Assembly: GCA_964637565.1 (NCBI GenBank)
Contig: CAZWTY010000008.1
Coordinates: forward strand, 1 to 64,000
DNA length: 64,000 nt
DNA from: DYJE01 sp964637565
Lineage (GTDB): Bacteria > Desulfobacterota > Desulfobacteria > Desulfobacterales > Desulfolunaceae
Direction: 5' to 3'
This document shows, in pieces, positions 1 to 9,016 of the stretch. The position numbers and the translations under genes were made by a program. Below the pieces are notes generated by a model. It saw only the letters and a program-made list of their open reading frames with translations, did not search any database and was not told the origin of the DNA. Numbering within the stretch: position 1 is the stretch's first letter; each line of letters begins with the position of its first letter.

Positions 1-108
1 ATTGATGGTAACAGCTTCAAAAATTTATTCCACGCAGGCTTGCCGGAAGGACACCATTAACTCAGCCAACCCTCTCCAGCCTCTCTTAAAAATTGCCCCC
101 GCAATATC

Positions 109-147
109 AAAAAAACAGGGCGGTTCCCGTTTCCGGCAACCGCCCTG
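109..147 (-). terminator. Rho-independent terminator of the mltB operon
   Basis: Perfect 10-bp arms CAGGGCGGTT (116-125) and AACCGCCCTG (138-147) surround a 12-nt loop. Read on the minus strand the stem is followed by seven U residues (positions 115-109). It lies about 60 nt past the stop of the leftward gene at 206-436, so it should end that transcript. Positions 1-108 show nothing I can name. Confidence 0.85.
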
Positions 148-205
148 CGATCCATCCTCCCCATCCCCATGAGGAAGAAGGGCTCATTCCCCCCTTATGG
201 ACTGA

Positions 206-436
206 CTATTGAACATTATTTTGATCTGTCGCGATCTTTCCTTTCCTGAATCCGAAAACAAGGTAGATCACCCATCCGACAAACGGAACGAGAGCCACCA
301 GACCCCAGAGGGCCTTGGCACCCGTGGAACCGAAATCCTTGCGCAGCACATCGGTGATGGCCAGCATGGTGATGGCGAAAAACAGCAGGCCGATACCTGC
401 CCAGACAGTGATGGTGTGCATAAGCTGGCTATCCAT
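206..436 (-). CDS. Small two-TM membrane protein, PLDc_N-like
   Basis: A 76-residue protein with two hydrophobic segments (about residues 9-28 and 42-62) separated by a short charged loop, ending in a basic tail. The pattern of a first helix, then LRKDFG, then WGLVALVPFVGWVIYLVFG resembles the phospholipase D N-terminal (PLDc_N) membrane domain found alone in many small bacterial proteins. That assignment is from memory of the family and no catalytic role is implied. The ATG at 434-436 overlaps the end of the upstream transglycosylase gene by 8 nt, which suggests translational coupling. A longer in-frame opening further upstream was rejected because it only runs antiframe through that gene. 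Confidence 0.7.
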   Translation of the reverse strand: MDSQLMHTITVWAGIGLLFFAITMLAITDVLRKDFGSTGAKALWGLVALVPFVGWVIYLVFGFRKGKIATDQNNVQ

Positions 437-1322
437 TTTCCCCCTTGAGAAGCCGTGAAATCCGCATGAGAATGGTGACGTAAGGATTACTGTGGTTGTA
501 AGCGTAGAGGACGTCCTGGGTCTGCTGATCATCCAGACCGTCACGCCAGCCGTGAAGCCGGAGATAATTGGCCACACTGAAGATGGCGTCGGCGTGGTCG
601 AACATGTCGATGACCCCGTCTCCGTTTCCATCTTCGGCCAGGTGGAGGATATTGCTCGGCATGAACTGGGGAATCCCCATGGCGCCGGCATACGAACCTT
701 TCACGGCAAACGGGTCGATTTTCTCATGATCCACGTAGCGCAGAAAGGCGGTCAGTTCCCGGTAGGCCCATTCGGATTTTTTATCCGTTTTCTTCACAAA
801 TTCCTCACGGGGAAGCCTGCGGCTTTCGTCCAGGGATTCCCAGACCACCTCCCGGACCACAGGATCGGACATGGCGGCCATGGAGGCCAGGGTCCCCACG
901 ACCGGCCGTTTCCCCACAAAGGTCCCAAGCCCAGTTTCCACCAGGATGATGGCGGCGACCATCGTTTTGTCCACACCGTATGTCTGCTCGACGCGGTCGA
1001 AAAGATCGCGGTGCTTTTTCATGTACTGCCTGGCCAGATAAATGGACGTGGTGTTGGCAAAGGATTCGTAATCCAGAACCGACTCGTTGTGAACGAAATA
1101 AAGTCCGGCCCCCCGGGCATCGAAGGTCAGCTGTGTATTTTTGAAAATGCATTCCACCAGGCATGCGTCAAACCCGTCCTGAACCAGCCGTCTCTCCAGG
1201 CTGGTAAACAGGGCGTTTCCGGCTGTTTCCTCCTCTCCCATCGCAGGAGTTGCCAGGAAAACAAGCAGGAGGGCCAGGGCATTCATGATGGTTCTTTTAA
1301 TGATCCGTTTGGAAAAAAACAT
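429..1322 (-). CDS. mltB: MltB-family lytic murein transglycosylase
   Basis: A 297-residue predicted exported enzyme that cleaves the MurNAc-GlcNAc glycosidic bond of peptidoglycan to give 1,6-anhydro ends. After a basic N-terminus there is a hydrophobic signal segment ending near ATPAMG. The SLT_2 core follows: the catalytic glutamate lies in LVETGLGTFVGKR, and GAMGIPQFMPSN and DGNGDGVIDMFDHADAI are typical of MltB. A YNHS sequence near the C-terminus matches the family YN(H/W) element. I chose the ATG at 1320-1322 because it starts directly before the signal peptide and has AAGGGG upstream; an in-frame ATG 23 codons earlier lacks support. There is no clear lipobox, so it may be periplasmic and soluble or anchored by its uncleaved signal. 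Confidence 0.88.
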   Translation of the reverse strand: MFFSKRIIKRTIMNALALLLVFLATPAMGEEETAGNALFTSLERRLVQDGFDACLVECIFKNTQLTFDARGAGLYFVHNESVLDYESFANTTSIYLARQYMKKHRDLFDRVEQTYGVDKTMVAAIILVETGLGTFVGKRPVVGTLASMAAMSDPVVREVVWESLDESRRLPREEFVKKTDKKSEWAYRELTAFLRYVDHEKIDPFAVKGSYAGAMGIPQFMPSNILHLAEDGNGDGVIDMFDHADAIFSVANYLRLHGWRDGLDDQQTQDVLYAYNHSNPYVTILMRISRLLKGENG

Positions 1323-1588
1323 AGAACCCCTTACGTGTCTGTTTCCATCGCCAGGCCCTGGCATCTGCCCGAAAATGGAAAGGAGGAACAAGATTTTCGC
1401 CCGAACACCGGTTAAGGTGCCCGGAGCGAGAAATCAGGTCCCCCCTCATCCCCTCTTACTCCCCCCTGCTGACAAAAAAAGCACAAACCATGCCACAGAA
1501 CAATCGTTCTGTTTATCATTTTATTTTCAACATGTTAAAAAACAAGTCGGCTGGCCGCCCCAGAAAACTGCCGAAAAAAGGCGTGTTT

Positions 1589-2404
1589 CTATGACAAAAA
1601 ACGGCACATATCGTCTTTCAATGGCAGCCCTTTCCCTTTGCGCCCTTCGAATGCCAACAGCTCTGTATAGCCCGCTCCGGCCAGGACAGCCAGGGCTTTG
1701 TCAAAATGAGCCCCCACATTCGAAGGGCTGTGGGCATCCGATCCCAGGGTGAAGGGAATCTGGAGGTCAAAACAGCGCCGGACCAGGTGTTCTGCCGGAT
1801 AACCCTCGCCGCAGGGATGGTTCCAGCCCGACGCGTTGAATTCCAGGGCCAGACCCTTGTCCGAAAGACGGCGTAAAAACTCGTCCACCAGAGACCCCAG
1901 ATGGAGGGGAATCTCAATTCCAGACCGTTTGACCACATCGACATGGCAGAAAAAATCGAAATACGGCCAGTCCAGCATGCGGATCAGGCCTTCGAAATAA
2001 GCTTCCATCAAGGCGTCACGTTCGTCCGGCGCTTCCGGAATCTGGAGCTTGCGGCTGGCCACGTTGATCCCCCGCACAAAATGGAAGGAACCGCCCACAG
2101 CGTCGAAATCGTAGCGGCCCAGAATATCTTCAATCAATGTTTTTTCTTCGGGCAGAAAATCCACCTCGAGCCCTGCCCGGATCGTGATCCGGTCCCGGTA
2201 CCGGTGCCGGAGACAGGCAATGGCCTGCATGTAAAGCGGAATTTCACCCACAGACATGGAATGTCGGGTCCCGGGGCCTGAGGCGATAAAATGATCGAGA
2301 AAGCAGAGCTCCGTCAGACCCTTGCCAATGGCTGAAAGAACGTACTCTTCCATGCTGCCGTTCGCATGGTTGCAAAGGGGGGTGTGGATGTGGTAATCAA
2401 TCAT
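1589..2404 (-). CDS. hisJ: PHP-family histidinol-phosphatase
   Basis: A 271-residue PHP-fold metal-dependent phosphoesterase, most like the HisJ-type histidinol-phosphatase that dephosphorylates histidinol phosphate in histidine synthesis. Metal ligands are recognisable: DYHIHTPLCNHA at the N-terminus, LDHF, GLEVDF, GGSFHFV, CHVDVVKRSG and GSDAHSP near the C-terminus, in the expected order. It is a single gene divergent from radA. Three other histidine genes (hisD, hisI, hisG) lie in the same window, which supports the role. A generic PHP phosphatase of other specificity cannot be excluded. Confidence 0.82.
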   Translation of the reverse strand: MIDYHIHTPLCNHANGSMEEYVLSAIGKGLTELCFLDHFIASGPGTRHSMSVGEIPLYMQAIACLRHRYRDRITIRAGLEVDFLPEEKTLIEDILGRYDFDAVGGSFHFVRGINVASRKLQIPEAPDERDALMEAYFEGLIRMLDWPYFDFFCHVDVVKRSGIEIPLHLGSLVDEFLRRLSDKGLALEFNASGWNHPCGEGYPAEHLVRRCFDLQIPFTLGSDAHSPSNVGAHFDKALAVLAGAGYTELLAFEGRKGKGLPLKDDMCRFLS

Positions 2405-2526
2405 GACCTGTTCGGGTATCCATCATGTCCATGGACTTTATTATGGGATTTGCCGCACCATGGTCCGCGGGTTTCAAATCCGTCGAATATCAACGGGAAC
2501 ATAACAGAAACGGAAGAACCGGGATA

Positions 2527-3897
2527 GTGAAAAAAAAACTGAAAACCGTATACAGTTGCCAGACCTGCGGACACAAAAGCCCGAAATGGCTGGGCAAATG
2601 CCCGGGTTGCGGCGCGTGGGACACCCTTACCGAGGAAAGTGAGCAGACCGGAGGGTACGGCGTGGCACGGAACGGTGCATCCTTTGCCCGGGCCGTCAAG
2701 CCGGTATCGGTGACCGAGGTGGAATGCCGGGACGAGTTCCGGATTTCCACGGGGATTTCCGAATTCGACCGGGTCCTGGGCGGCGGACTGGTGGAAGGCT
2801 CGCTGGTTCTTATCGGCGGCGATCCGGGAATCGGCAAATCCACCCTGATGCTCCAGAGCCTCCATGGCCTCTGCGAACAGGGGCGGAAAGTGTTGTACGT
2901 ATCCGGCGAGGAGTCCATCCGCCAGATCAGGATGCGGAGCCTCCGTCTCGGGGCGTCCAGCGCAAGACTGTTCGTGGTGTCCGAAATCGACCTGGAAATC
3001 ATCCTGGCCACGGTGGAAGCGGAAAAACCGGACGTCCTTGTCATCGACAGCATCCAGACCATGTACAACCCCGAACTCAGTTCGGCCCCGGGAAGCGTGA
3101 GCCAGGTTCGGGAATCCACGTTGAAACTCCTGGTCATGGCCAAACGAAGCGGCATCCCCGTGTTTCTCATCGGGCATGTCACCAAGGACGGGGCCATCGC
3201 CGGCCCCCGGGTCATGGAGCACATGGTGGACACGGTGCTCTATTTCGAAGGGGACAACCACCATGTGTTCCGGGTGCTCCGGGCCGTAAAGAACCGTTTC
3301 GGGTCCACCAATGAAATCGGGGTGTTCGAGATGAAGGACCGGGGCCTGGACGAGGTACCCAACCCCTCGGCCGTGTTCCTGTCCGAACGCCCGGAACGCT
3401 CTCCCGGATCGGTGGTCACGGCCTGCATGGAAGGGACTCGTCCGATACTTGTGGAAATCCAGGGGCTTGCAAGCAGCAGCAACCTGGGCACCCCCCGGCG
3501 CACCGTGCTGGGCCTGGACCAGAACCGGGTGTCCCTCCTGGTGGCGGTGATGGAAAAGAAACTCGGCATGCACCTCACGGGCCTGGACATCTTCATGAAC
3601 GTGGCCGGAGGCGTCAAGGTCACCGAGCCCTCGGTGGACATGGCCATTGTCACGGCCATCGCGTCCAGTTTTCTCGACCGCCCGGTGCCCGACGGTGTGG
3701 CGGTTCTGGGAGAAGTGGGCTTAACCGGCGAAGTGCGCGCCGTGAGCCGCATGGATATTAGGGCCGCTGAAGTGAAAAAAATGGGATTCACCCGCCTCAT
3801 CGCCCCCACGAGCAGCCTGAAAGGCCTGACGGGCCTGGACGGTATCACCGTCAGCGGCGTGCGGAATCTTGGCGAAGCCATGGAGATTATTTTCTGA
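2527..3897 (+). CDS. radA: DNA repair ATPase RadA
   Basis: A 456-residue homologue of RadA/Sms, which processes recombination intermediates and extends branch migration beside RecA. The protein begins with a four-cysteine zinc finger (CQTCG...CPGCG). A RecA-like ATPase follows with Walker A GGDPGIGKST and the RadA-specific KNRFGST motif. The C-terminal Lon-protease-like domain carries GGVKVTEPSVDMAI and GEVGLTGEVRAVSR. I prefer the GTG at 2527, a few residues before the zinc finger as in other RadA proteins, with GGAAG about ten bases upstream. The in-frame ATG at 2425 would add 34 residues not typical of the family. One base separates its stop from the rlmE start. Confidence 0.95.
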   Translation: MKKKLKTVYSCQTCGHKSPKWLGKCPGCGAWDTLTEESEQTGGYGVARNGASFARAVKPVSVTEVECRDEFRISTGISEFDRVLGGGLVEGSLVLIGGDPGIGKSTLMLQSLHGLCEQGRKVLYVSGEESIRQIRMRSLRLGASSARLFVVSEIDLEIILATVEAEKPDVLVIDSIQTMYNPELSSAPGSVSQVRESTLKLLVMAKRSGIPVFLIGHVTKDGAIAGPRVMEHMVDTVLYFEGDNHHVFRVLRAVKNRFGSTNEIGVFEMKDRGLDEVPNPSAVFLSERPERSPGSVVTACMEGTRPILVEIQGLASSSNLGTPRRTVLGLDQNRVSLLVAVMEKKLGMHLTGLDIFMNVAGGVKVTEPSVDMAIVTAIASSFLDRPVPDGVAVLGEVGLTGEVRAVSRMDIRAAEVKKMGFTRLIAPTSSLKGLTGLDGITVSGVRNLGEAMEIIF

Positions 3898-3898
3898 C

Positions 3899-4534
3899 AT
3901 GAAATTCAGACCCCTCAAAGACAAGCCCAAAGACAAAAAACCGAAAAACACCTGGGAAGACCACTACACCCGCAAAGCGAAAAAAGAGGACTACCCGGCC
4001 CGATCCGTCTATAAGCTTCAGGAAATTCAGAGGAAGTTTACACTGATCAAAAAAGGTGATAGGGTGCTCGATCTCGGATGTTATCCAGGATCCTGGCTGC
4101 TTTACGCGGCGGAACTCACGGGTGCCGGCGGCCATGTCTGCGGTATCGACCTTAAGCAGACAGAGATCGCCCTTCCGCCCCATGCCAGGGCTTTTGCGGG
4201 GGATATCCTGGAGCCCGATGAGACGGTTGCCGGGATCCTTAAACCGGGATACCATGTGGTTCTCAGCGATATGGCCCCGGCCACCACAGGCATGAAGGAC
4301 GTGGACGCGGCCAGGTCTTTCGAGCTGAGTTCCATGGCCCTTGCCGTGGCCGAAAAGGTTCTGGTACAGGGCGGGTCCTTTGCCTGCAAGATTTTCCAGG
4401 GAGAGGACATGGAATCCTTCGTTGAAAACGTCCGTGCGGTTTTTGAAAAACACCGGCTGTTCAAACCGGAGAGCTGCCGGAAACAGAGCAAGGAAATTTA
4501 CATTATCGGTCTCGACAAAAAACAGTCATTATAA
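3899..4534 (+). CDS. rlmE: 23S rRNA 2'-O-ribose U2552 methyltransferase
   Basis: A 211-residue RlmE/FtsJ-type enzyme (the E. coli protein is about the same length), methylating the ribose of U2552 in the A-loop of 23S rRNA during late 50S assembly. Visible signatures are ARSVYKLQEI with the catalytic lysine, the SAM-binding DLGCYPGSWL, LSDMAPATTG with the catalytic aspartate, the FACKIF lysine and a final SKEIY. I use the ATG at 3899, immediately after the radA stop; an earlier in-frame ATG lies inside radA. A GGAG within the radA end may serve as ribosome site. Part of a radA-rlmE-yebC-yebG run. Confidence 0.93.
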   Translation: MKFRPLKDKPKDKKPKNTWEDHYTRKAKKEDYPARSVYKLQEIQRKFTLIKKGDRVLDLGCYPGSWLLYAAELTGAGGHVCGIDLKQTEIALPPHARAFAGDILEPDETVAGILKPGYHVVLSDMAPATTGMKDVDAARSFELSSMALAVAEKVLVQGGSFACKIFQGEDMESFVENVRAVFEKHRLFKPESCRKQSKEIYIIGLDKKQSL

Positions 4535-4570
4535 CACGATCCATACAGTTTCAGACATACAGGAGGTTAC

Positions 4571-5305
4571 ATGGCAGGACACAGCAAGTGGGCCAACATC
4601 AAACACAAGAAAGGAAAGGAAGACGCCCGGCGCGGCAAAGTATTCACCAAGCTTATCAAGGAAATCACCGTGGCGGCCCGCATGGGCGGCGGTGACCCCA
4701 GCGCCAACCCCCGTCTCCGTTCGGCCATTCTCGCCGCCAAGGCCGAGAACATGCCCAAGGACAACCTGGAACGGGCCATCAAAAAAGGAACCGGCGAACT
4801 GGAAGGGGTGAACTACGATGAAATGACCTACGAAGGGTACGGTCCGGGCGGCGCGGCCATCATCGTGGAATCCCTCACCGACAACAAAAACAGGGCCATT
4901 GCCGACATCCGACACATCTTCACCAAATACGGCGGCAATATCGGTTCCACCGGCTGCGTGTCCTGGATGTTCGACAAGAAGGGCCTGATCGTGGTGGATA
5001 AAAAAACGGCCAACGAGGAACTCCTCATGGAAATCGCCATCGAGGCCGGCGCCGAAGACGTGAAAGACGAAGGCGACGAGTTTGAAGTGATCACCGCCCC
5101 CGATGATTTCGAAGCCGTAAAAGAAGCCCTGGACAACGCGAAAATCCTGTGCAGTTCCGCCGAAGTCACCATGATCCCCCAGAACTACACCCGGATCGAG
5201 GGCGCCGACGCCGAAAAAATGATCAAGATGATGGATGCCCTGGACGACTGCGATGATGTCCAGAACGTTCACACCAACGCCGACATTCCCGACGACATGG
5301 CCTGA
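4571..5305 (+). CDS. yebC: YebC/PmpR family transcriptional/translation factor
   Basis: A 244-residue YebC family protein with the invariant start MAGHSKWANIKHKKG, then PRLRSAILAAKAENMPKDN and YEGYGPGGAA. Members have been described as DNA-binding regulators (PmpR) and more recently as factors that help ribosomes through difficult peptide sequences; which applies here cannot be read from sequence. A clear AGGAGG precedes the ATG. The length is typical of the family. It lies between rlmE and yebG, all in the same direction. Confidence 0.95.
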   Translation: MAGHSKWANIKHKKGKEDARRGKVFTKLIKEITVAARMGGGDPSANPRLRSAILAAKAENMPKDNLERAIKKGTGELEGVNYDEMTYEGYGPGGAAIIVESLTDNKNRAIADIRHIFTKYGGNIGSTGCVSWMFDKKGLIVVDKKTANEELLMEIAIEAGAEDVKDEGDEFEVITAPDDFEAVKEALDNAKILCSSAEVTMIPQNYTRIEGADAEKMIKMMDALDDCDDVQNVHTNADIPDDMA

Positions 5306-5349
5306 TGGCGGGGAAACGGCTCAAACTCTAACACTTTGGGGAGAACACC

Positions 5350-5658
5350 ATGGCGGTAGTTGTCAAATTCATCGTTGTCCGGGACGGGGTGGAAAAAATG
5401 ACGTTTACGACAAAAAAAGAAGCGGACGCCTATGACAGAATGCTGGACATCGCCGATGATCTCTACGATTACATCGAAACGGCCGGCCTGGGCATCGAGG
5501 AAACCCGCCTTGAAGAGCTGAGCCTGTTTCTCGCCCGGAACAAGGACCATGTGATCGGTTTGCTGAAAGGTTCCGCCCCTAAAGAAGAGAGCGTCTCGAC
5601 TGAAAAGACCGAAACCTCCAAATCCAAAAAGAAAAGCGGGGAGCCAAAAGAGGGCTGA
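5350..5658 (+). CDS. yebG: YebG-like protein
   Basis: A 102-residue protein that aligns by eye with E. coli YebG across its whole conserved part: MAVVVKFIVVRDG, EKMTFTTKKEADAYDRMLD, and a C-terminal LSLFLARNKD before a charged Lys/Ser/Glu-rich tail. E. coli YebG is a small SOS-induced protein of unclear function. I looked for a LexA-type palindrome in the 44-bp gap upstream and saw none, so SOS control is not supported here. The ATG has GGGGAGA upstream. A hairpin follows the gene, so it is probably the last of the radA-rlmE-yebC-yebG unit. Confidence 0.85.
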   Translation: MAVVVKFIVVRDGVEKMTFTTKKEADAYDRMLDIADDLYDYIETAGLGIEETRLEELSLFLARNKDHVIGLLKGSAPKEESVSTEKTETSKSKKKSGEPKEG

Positions 5659-5695
5659 CCTCAAAGAAACCCGCCGAACCTCATCTCAAAACCGG

Positions 5696-5729
5696 ACGCC
5701 GGCCATGATCGAACATTCATGGCCGGCGT
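5696..5729 (+). terminator. Perfect hairpin after yebG
   Basis: ACGCCGGCCATGA (5696-5708) and its exact reverse complement (5717-5729) are separated by an 8-nt loop, about 40 nt after the yebG stop. The downstream bases (TACCCCTTTGA) are not a good U tract. It may be a weak or factor-assisted terminator or an mRNA-stabilising stem. Confidence 0.55.
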
Positions 5730-5894
5730 TACCCCTTTGACCGACGCGCTGCCTGATTGACCACTGGCCTAAGCGTTGATAAATTCCCCATCCATCTTTT
5801 ATACTTGTATAATTTTCCATCCTGTGGCATTTTAACCCGTACAATTCAGCGAACTTAGTTAACCAACCTGACACTCACACACCAGGAGGCCATC

Positions 5895-6890
5895 ATGCTG
5901 TCGTGGAGCGACATGGAAGCACATGCAACGGATAACGGATTCATCCCCAGCCCTGTTTATGCGGAAAATGCGGGCCGTTTCAGGGTTTGTCCTCCTCCAG
6001 ACAGAGAAAGAGCCGAAACGGAAAGTGAAATCTGGCGCACCTACCTTTCCGCCACACGGAAAAAGACGCCCGACCGCAACCTGTACACGGAAATGTACCG
6101 GTATGAATGGTACGAGGGCCGCAAGCGAAAAGGGTTCTGGGGAAACATCGAAGAAGCGGTAAAATCCATCCGGTCCCTGGAAAATCCCCGGATCTGCATC
6201 TTTTCAGCCGGAAGCGGACGTGACCTCCTCAAAGTCGGCCTCGCCGCCGGGGTGTTCCGTTCGTCGGCTCCCGTTTCCGTCAAAGGGACCTACCGTGAAA
6301 TCGACATGGACTACTTCACCCTGGCCAAGCCGGGGGCCCGGTTCATCCTGACCGAATACGGAGACGCCAATTACCGGGAAATCGAAAAGATCCTGGCTGA
6401 ACTGGAGCGAAGGGAGTTGATCCTTCCCGGCATGGTGAGCCTCACCCGCTGGGATTTCAGGGTCAAGGCCCCGGTGGCCACCGAAACCCAGGACGCGGTG
6501 ATTTTTTCCCTCACCGGCAATTACGCCCACAGCGACGAACAACCCCTGATCCTCCAGGAAATTGCCCGGTGCGTTAAAAAGGGCGGCCTGATGATCGCCT
6601 CCACCCTTTCCTCCTCTTTCGATTTCCTGAAAGCGGGAAGCCTTGCCTACCGCCTGCATTTCTTCATGAAAACTCCTCTGGGCTGGCCCATCGCCCCCAC
6701 ATTCATGAAATGGCAGGTCAACTGGGCGAAAATGGCCGGAAAAATGAACCGTCTTGGATTCTGGGCCAACATGTCGGCCGATACCTGGGCGCGTTTCATC
6801 CAGCCGGCGGGCATGGAAACGGTCCGCATCTACGACGGTCCTTGCCGTCTCGTTCCCGTGGAAGTTCTGGTGGCCCGGAAAACCCGTTAG
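5895..6890 (+). CDS. Class I SAM-dependent methyltransferase-like protein
   Basis: A 331-residue protein whose central part resembles a class I methyltransferase: ICIFSAGSGRDLLKVGLAAG as the motif I glycine loop, a following EIDMD acidic strand end, and CVKKGGLMIASTLSSSFDFL like the motif VI strand. I do not recognise the specific subfamily or substrate. The N-terminal 60 residues hold a conserved-looking DRNLYTEMYRYEWYEG stretch. AGGAGG precedes the ATG. It is separated from yebG by 236 bp with a hairpin and from the TrpR-like gene by 114 bp. Confidence 0.65.
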   Translation: MLSWSDMEAHATDNGFIPSPVYAENAGRFRVCPPPDRERAETESEIWRTYLSATRKKTPDRNLYTEMYRYEWYEGRKRKGFWGNIEEAVKSIRSLENPRICIFSAGSGRDLLKVGLAAGVFRSSAPVSVKGTYREIDMDYFTLAKPGARFILTEYGDANYREIEKILAELERRELILPGMVSLTRWDFRVKAPVATETQDAVIFSLTGNYAHSDEQPLILQEIARCVKKGGLMIASTLSSSFDFLKAGSLAYRLHFFMKTPLGWPIAPTFMKWQVNWAKMAGKMNRLGFWANMSADTWARFIQPAGMETVRIYDGPCRLVPVEVLVARKTR

Positions 6891-7004
6891 ACTCTCCAAT
6901 TCATCAGGTGTGTTTGACTCTGAAAAATTGAGGATGACAGAACCGCCGGCAGGTGTTAGAGTGCCCGAGGTGTTTCTACAGGCAGAAACCATAAGGCAGC
7001 AGGG

Positions 7005-7319
7005 GTGACGGTGGATTCTTTCAATGAGCTGATCGGCGTGTTTGCGGAAATCGGAGACCATGGGACCATGGCACGGCTGTTTCGCGAGATGTTTACGGAA
7101 AAAGAGTTGAACGACATCGCTCTCCGGTGGTCGTTACTGAAAGACCTTCACCGGGGGGAAACCCAGCGGAGCATCGCCCTCAGACACAAGATCAGCCTGT
7201 GCAAAATCACCCGGGGATCGAAACTCCTCAAAGATCCCCAGTCGGTGATAGGACGGGTGCTTCGGGAAACCTTCGGAGAAAAACCGGAGTCAGCCCCCCA
7301 GCGGAAACCCTCAGCCTGA
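7005..7319 (+). CDS. trpR: TrpR family repressor
   Basis: A 104-residue all-helical DNA-binding protein of the Trp repressor family. Compared by eye with E. coli TrpR, conserved elements are FTEKELNDIALR (which would supply the Thr and Arg tryptophan contacts), LLKDLHRGETQRSIA, and the ITRGSKLLKD stretch around the second helix of the HTH and the ligand-binding Arg. That resembles true TrpR more than the YerC/YecD branch, but ligand binding is inferred. The start is GTG at 7005 (AAGG eight bases upstream) or GTG at 7011 (AGGGG five bases upstream). No trp biosynthesis gene lies in the window, so its targets are elsewhere. Confidence 0.75.
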   Translation: MTVDSFNELIGVFAEIGDHGTMARLFREMFTEKELNDIALRWSLLKDLHRGETQRSIALRHKISLCKITRGSKLLKDPQSVIGRVLRETFGEKPESAPQRKPSA

Positions 7320-7368
7320 CCTTATCGGCCTTCATTACTCCCGTATCCCGTCAATTGAACAAGCGCCA

Positions 7369-8172
7369 TCATTTCCTGCCCCGGATATCCGGTGCGTTCT
7401 CATTGTAGAGAATAATGCTGATCCGCCTGTTTTTAGGATCGTAGACGTCGGTGTTCTTCAGGGGCTGGGACGAGGCAAAGCCCGAAACCCGCTGGATGCG
7501 GTCCGGACTGATCCCGATATCGTGGAAAACCCGTCGAGCCATAGAGGCCCTGTCCGTGGACAGTTCCCAGTTGGTGTATTTGTCTCCGCTGTACTTCACC
7601 GCATCGGTGTGACCCTCAATGGCGATCCTGTTGTTGATGTCCTTGATGGACAGCCCGATTTCCCGCATCACCTTTCGTCCGAGCGGCGTCGGAGTGGAAC
7701 TGCCCGAATCGAACAGGGGCTGATTGTCCCTGTTGATGGCATCGACGCGGACACCCTGGTCGAAAACCTCCACGATAATCTGGTCCTTGATCTCCTGGAG
7801 CTTCTTCTCGATGGCCTCGTTCACCATGTCGGCGATCTTCTCGGAACTGGTCAGCTCGCTGTCGGTGTCGGAATCCCCCACGGTGGCCGACAGATGATCC
7901 GGAGGAACCCGGGTGGAAGTGCTGGGATTGTCGGACATCCCGCTGTCGTCAAACAGGCTGAACTCCTTGAAATACCCGGCCAGATGGTTCTTCTGGTCGG
8001 GAGATGCCATGGAAATCAGCCACATCAGAAGGAAAAAGGCCATCATACCCGTGACAAAATCGGCGTAGGCCACCTTCCAGGCCCCACCATGGTGCCCCCC
8101 ATGGCCTCCTTTGTTGATCTTTTTGATCACGACCTTTTTTTCGGCCTTGTCGCCTTTGTCACTTTTTGGCAT
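7369..8172 (-). CDS. motB: Flagellar motor stator protein MotB
   Basis: A 267-residue stator subunit that anchors the proton (or sodium) channel to peptidoglycan. A lysine-rich N-terminus precedes the single membrane helix, AWKVAYADFVTGMMAFFLLM, which holds the ion-binding aspartate (ADF). After a linker comes the OmpA-like peptidoglycan-binding domain with IEGHTDAV, NWELSTDRA and NRRISIIL. It overlaps the motA stop by 14 nt, giving the usual motAB pair. The pair is the only flagellar information in the window. It converges on the trpR-like gene with 49 bp between stops and no clear terminator. Confidence 0.95.
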   Translation of the reverse strand: MPKSDKGDKAEKKVVIKKINKGGHGGHHGGAWKVAYADFVTGMMAFFLLMWLISMASPDQKNHLAGYFKEFSLFDDSGMSDNPSTSTRVPPDHLSATVGDSDTDSELTSSEKIADMVNEAIEKKLQEIKDQIIVEVFDQGVRVDAINRDNQPLFDSGSSTPTPLGRKVMREIGLSIKDINNRIAIEGHTDAVKYSGDKYTNWELSTDRASMARRVFHDIGISPDRIQRVSGFASSQPLKNTDVYDPKNRRISIILYNENAPDIRGRK

Positions 8173-9016
8173 TTTTTATCGCCTCTTCAAGCTCGGCAAA
8201 CGTCGGTCTTTCACTGGCCGGGATGGCGCGCCGGGCCGCATCGACCACCAGGGTGGGATGCCAGTTGTGGGAAAACGCCACCAGGGCTGACTTGATCACG
8301 CTGAACACCACCGCGTTGTCGTGGTTCTGGTGTTCCAGGTTGGTGGCCATGGGACCGAGAAAGCCGTAACATCCCAGAATTCCGAGAAAGGTTCCGACCA
8401 GAGCCGCCCCGATGCTGTGTCCCAGGACCTCGGGCGGCTCGTTGATTTTACCCATGGTGATGACGATACCCAGAACGGCGGCCACGATACCGATGCCGGG
8501 CAGAGAATCGGAAACGGCGGTAATGGCCTTGGGGTAGGCTTCCTCGTCTTTGTGAAGGGTTTCCATGTCCACATCCATCACGCTTTCGAACACATGGGGT
8601 TCGGGAGACGTGGCGATGTAGATCTTGAAGTTGTCACAGATGAAATCCAGGACATGGTGATTGGCGAGAATGGCGGGATACTTGGTGAAGATCCGGCTTT
8701 TGTCGGGATTGTTGATGTGCTCTTCGAGCCCGATCAGGCCGTCCTTTCTGGACAGCACCAGCAGCTCGTTGAAAAGAAGCAGCACCTCCAGGTAGTACTC
8801 CTTGGACTTGGTCTTTCCCGTGAACACGTGAACGATGCTTTTCAGCGTTCCCTTGACCACCTTGGGAGGGTTGGCGATCAGAAAGGATCCTATGGCCGCC
8901 CCTCCGATGATGACCAGCTCGGCAGGCTGAAACAGAACGGAGAGGTTGCCCTTTTCCATAAGGTACCCTCCGATGATCATACCGATTACAACCAGAACTC
9001 CGACAATGGCGAGCAT
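8159..9016 (-). CDS. motA: Flagellar motor stator protein MotA
   Basis: A 285-residue four-helix inner-membrane protein forming the stator channel with MotB and contacting FliG. The N-terminus is a hydrophobic pair of helices (residues about 1-50). The cytoplasmic loop carries the charged residues used for rotor contact. The signature LPGIGIVAAVLGIVITMGKI and GAALVGTFLGILGCYGFLGP cover helices 3 and 4, and AIPASERPTF is in the usual C-terminal region. Length matches MotA of the E. coli type. It is the upstream gene of the motAB operon. Confidence 0.95.
   Translation of the reverse strand: MLAIVGVLVVIGMIIGGYLMEKGNLSVLFQPAELVIIGGAAIGSFLIANPPKVVKGTLKSIVHVFTGKTKSKEYYLEVLLLFNELLVLSRKDGLIGLEEHINNPDKSRIFTKYPAILANHHVLDFICDNFKIYIATSPEPHVFESVMDVDMETLHKDEEAYPKAITAVSDSLPGIGIVAAVLGIVITMGKINEPPEVLGHSIGAALVGTFLGILGCYGFLGPMATNLEHQNHDNAVVFSVIKSALVAFSHNWHPTLVVDAARRAIPASERPTFAELEEAIKNAKK

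Noticed and set aside
5306..5349. LexA box in front of yebG
   Set aside because: No palindrome of the E. coli (CTGT-N8-ACAG) or Gram-positive (GAAC-N4-GTTC) type is present in the gap.
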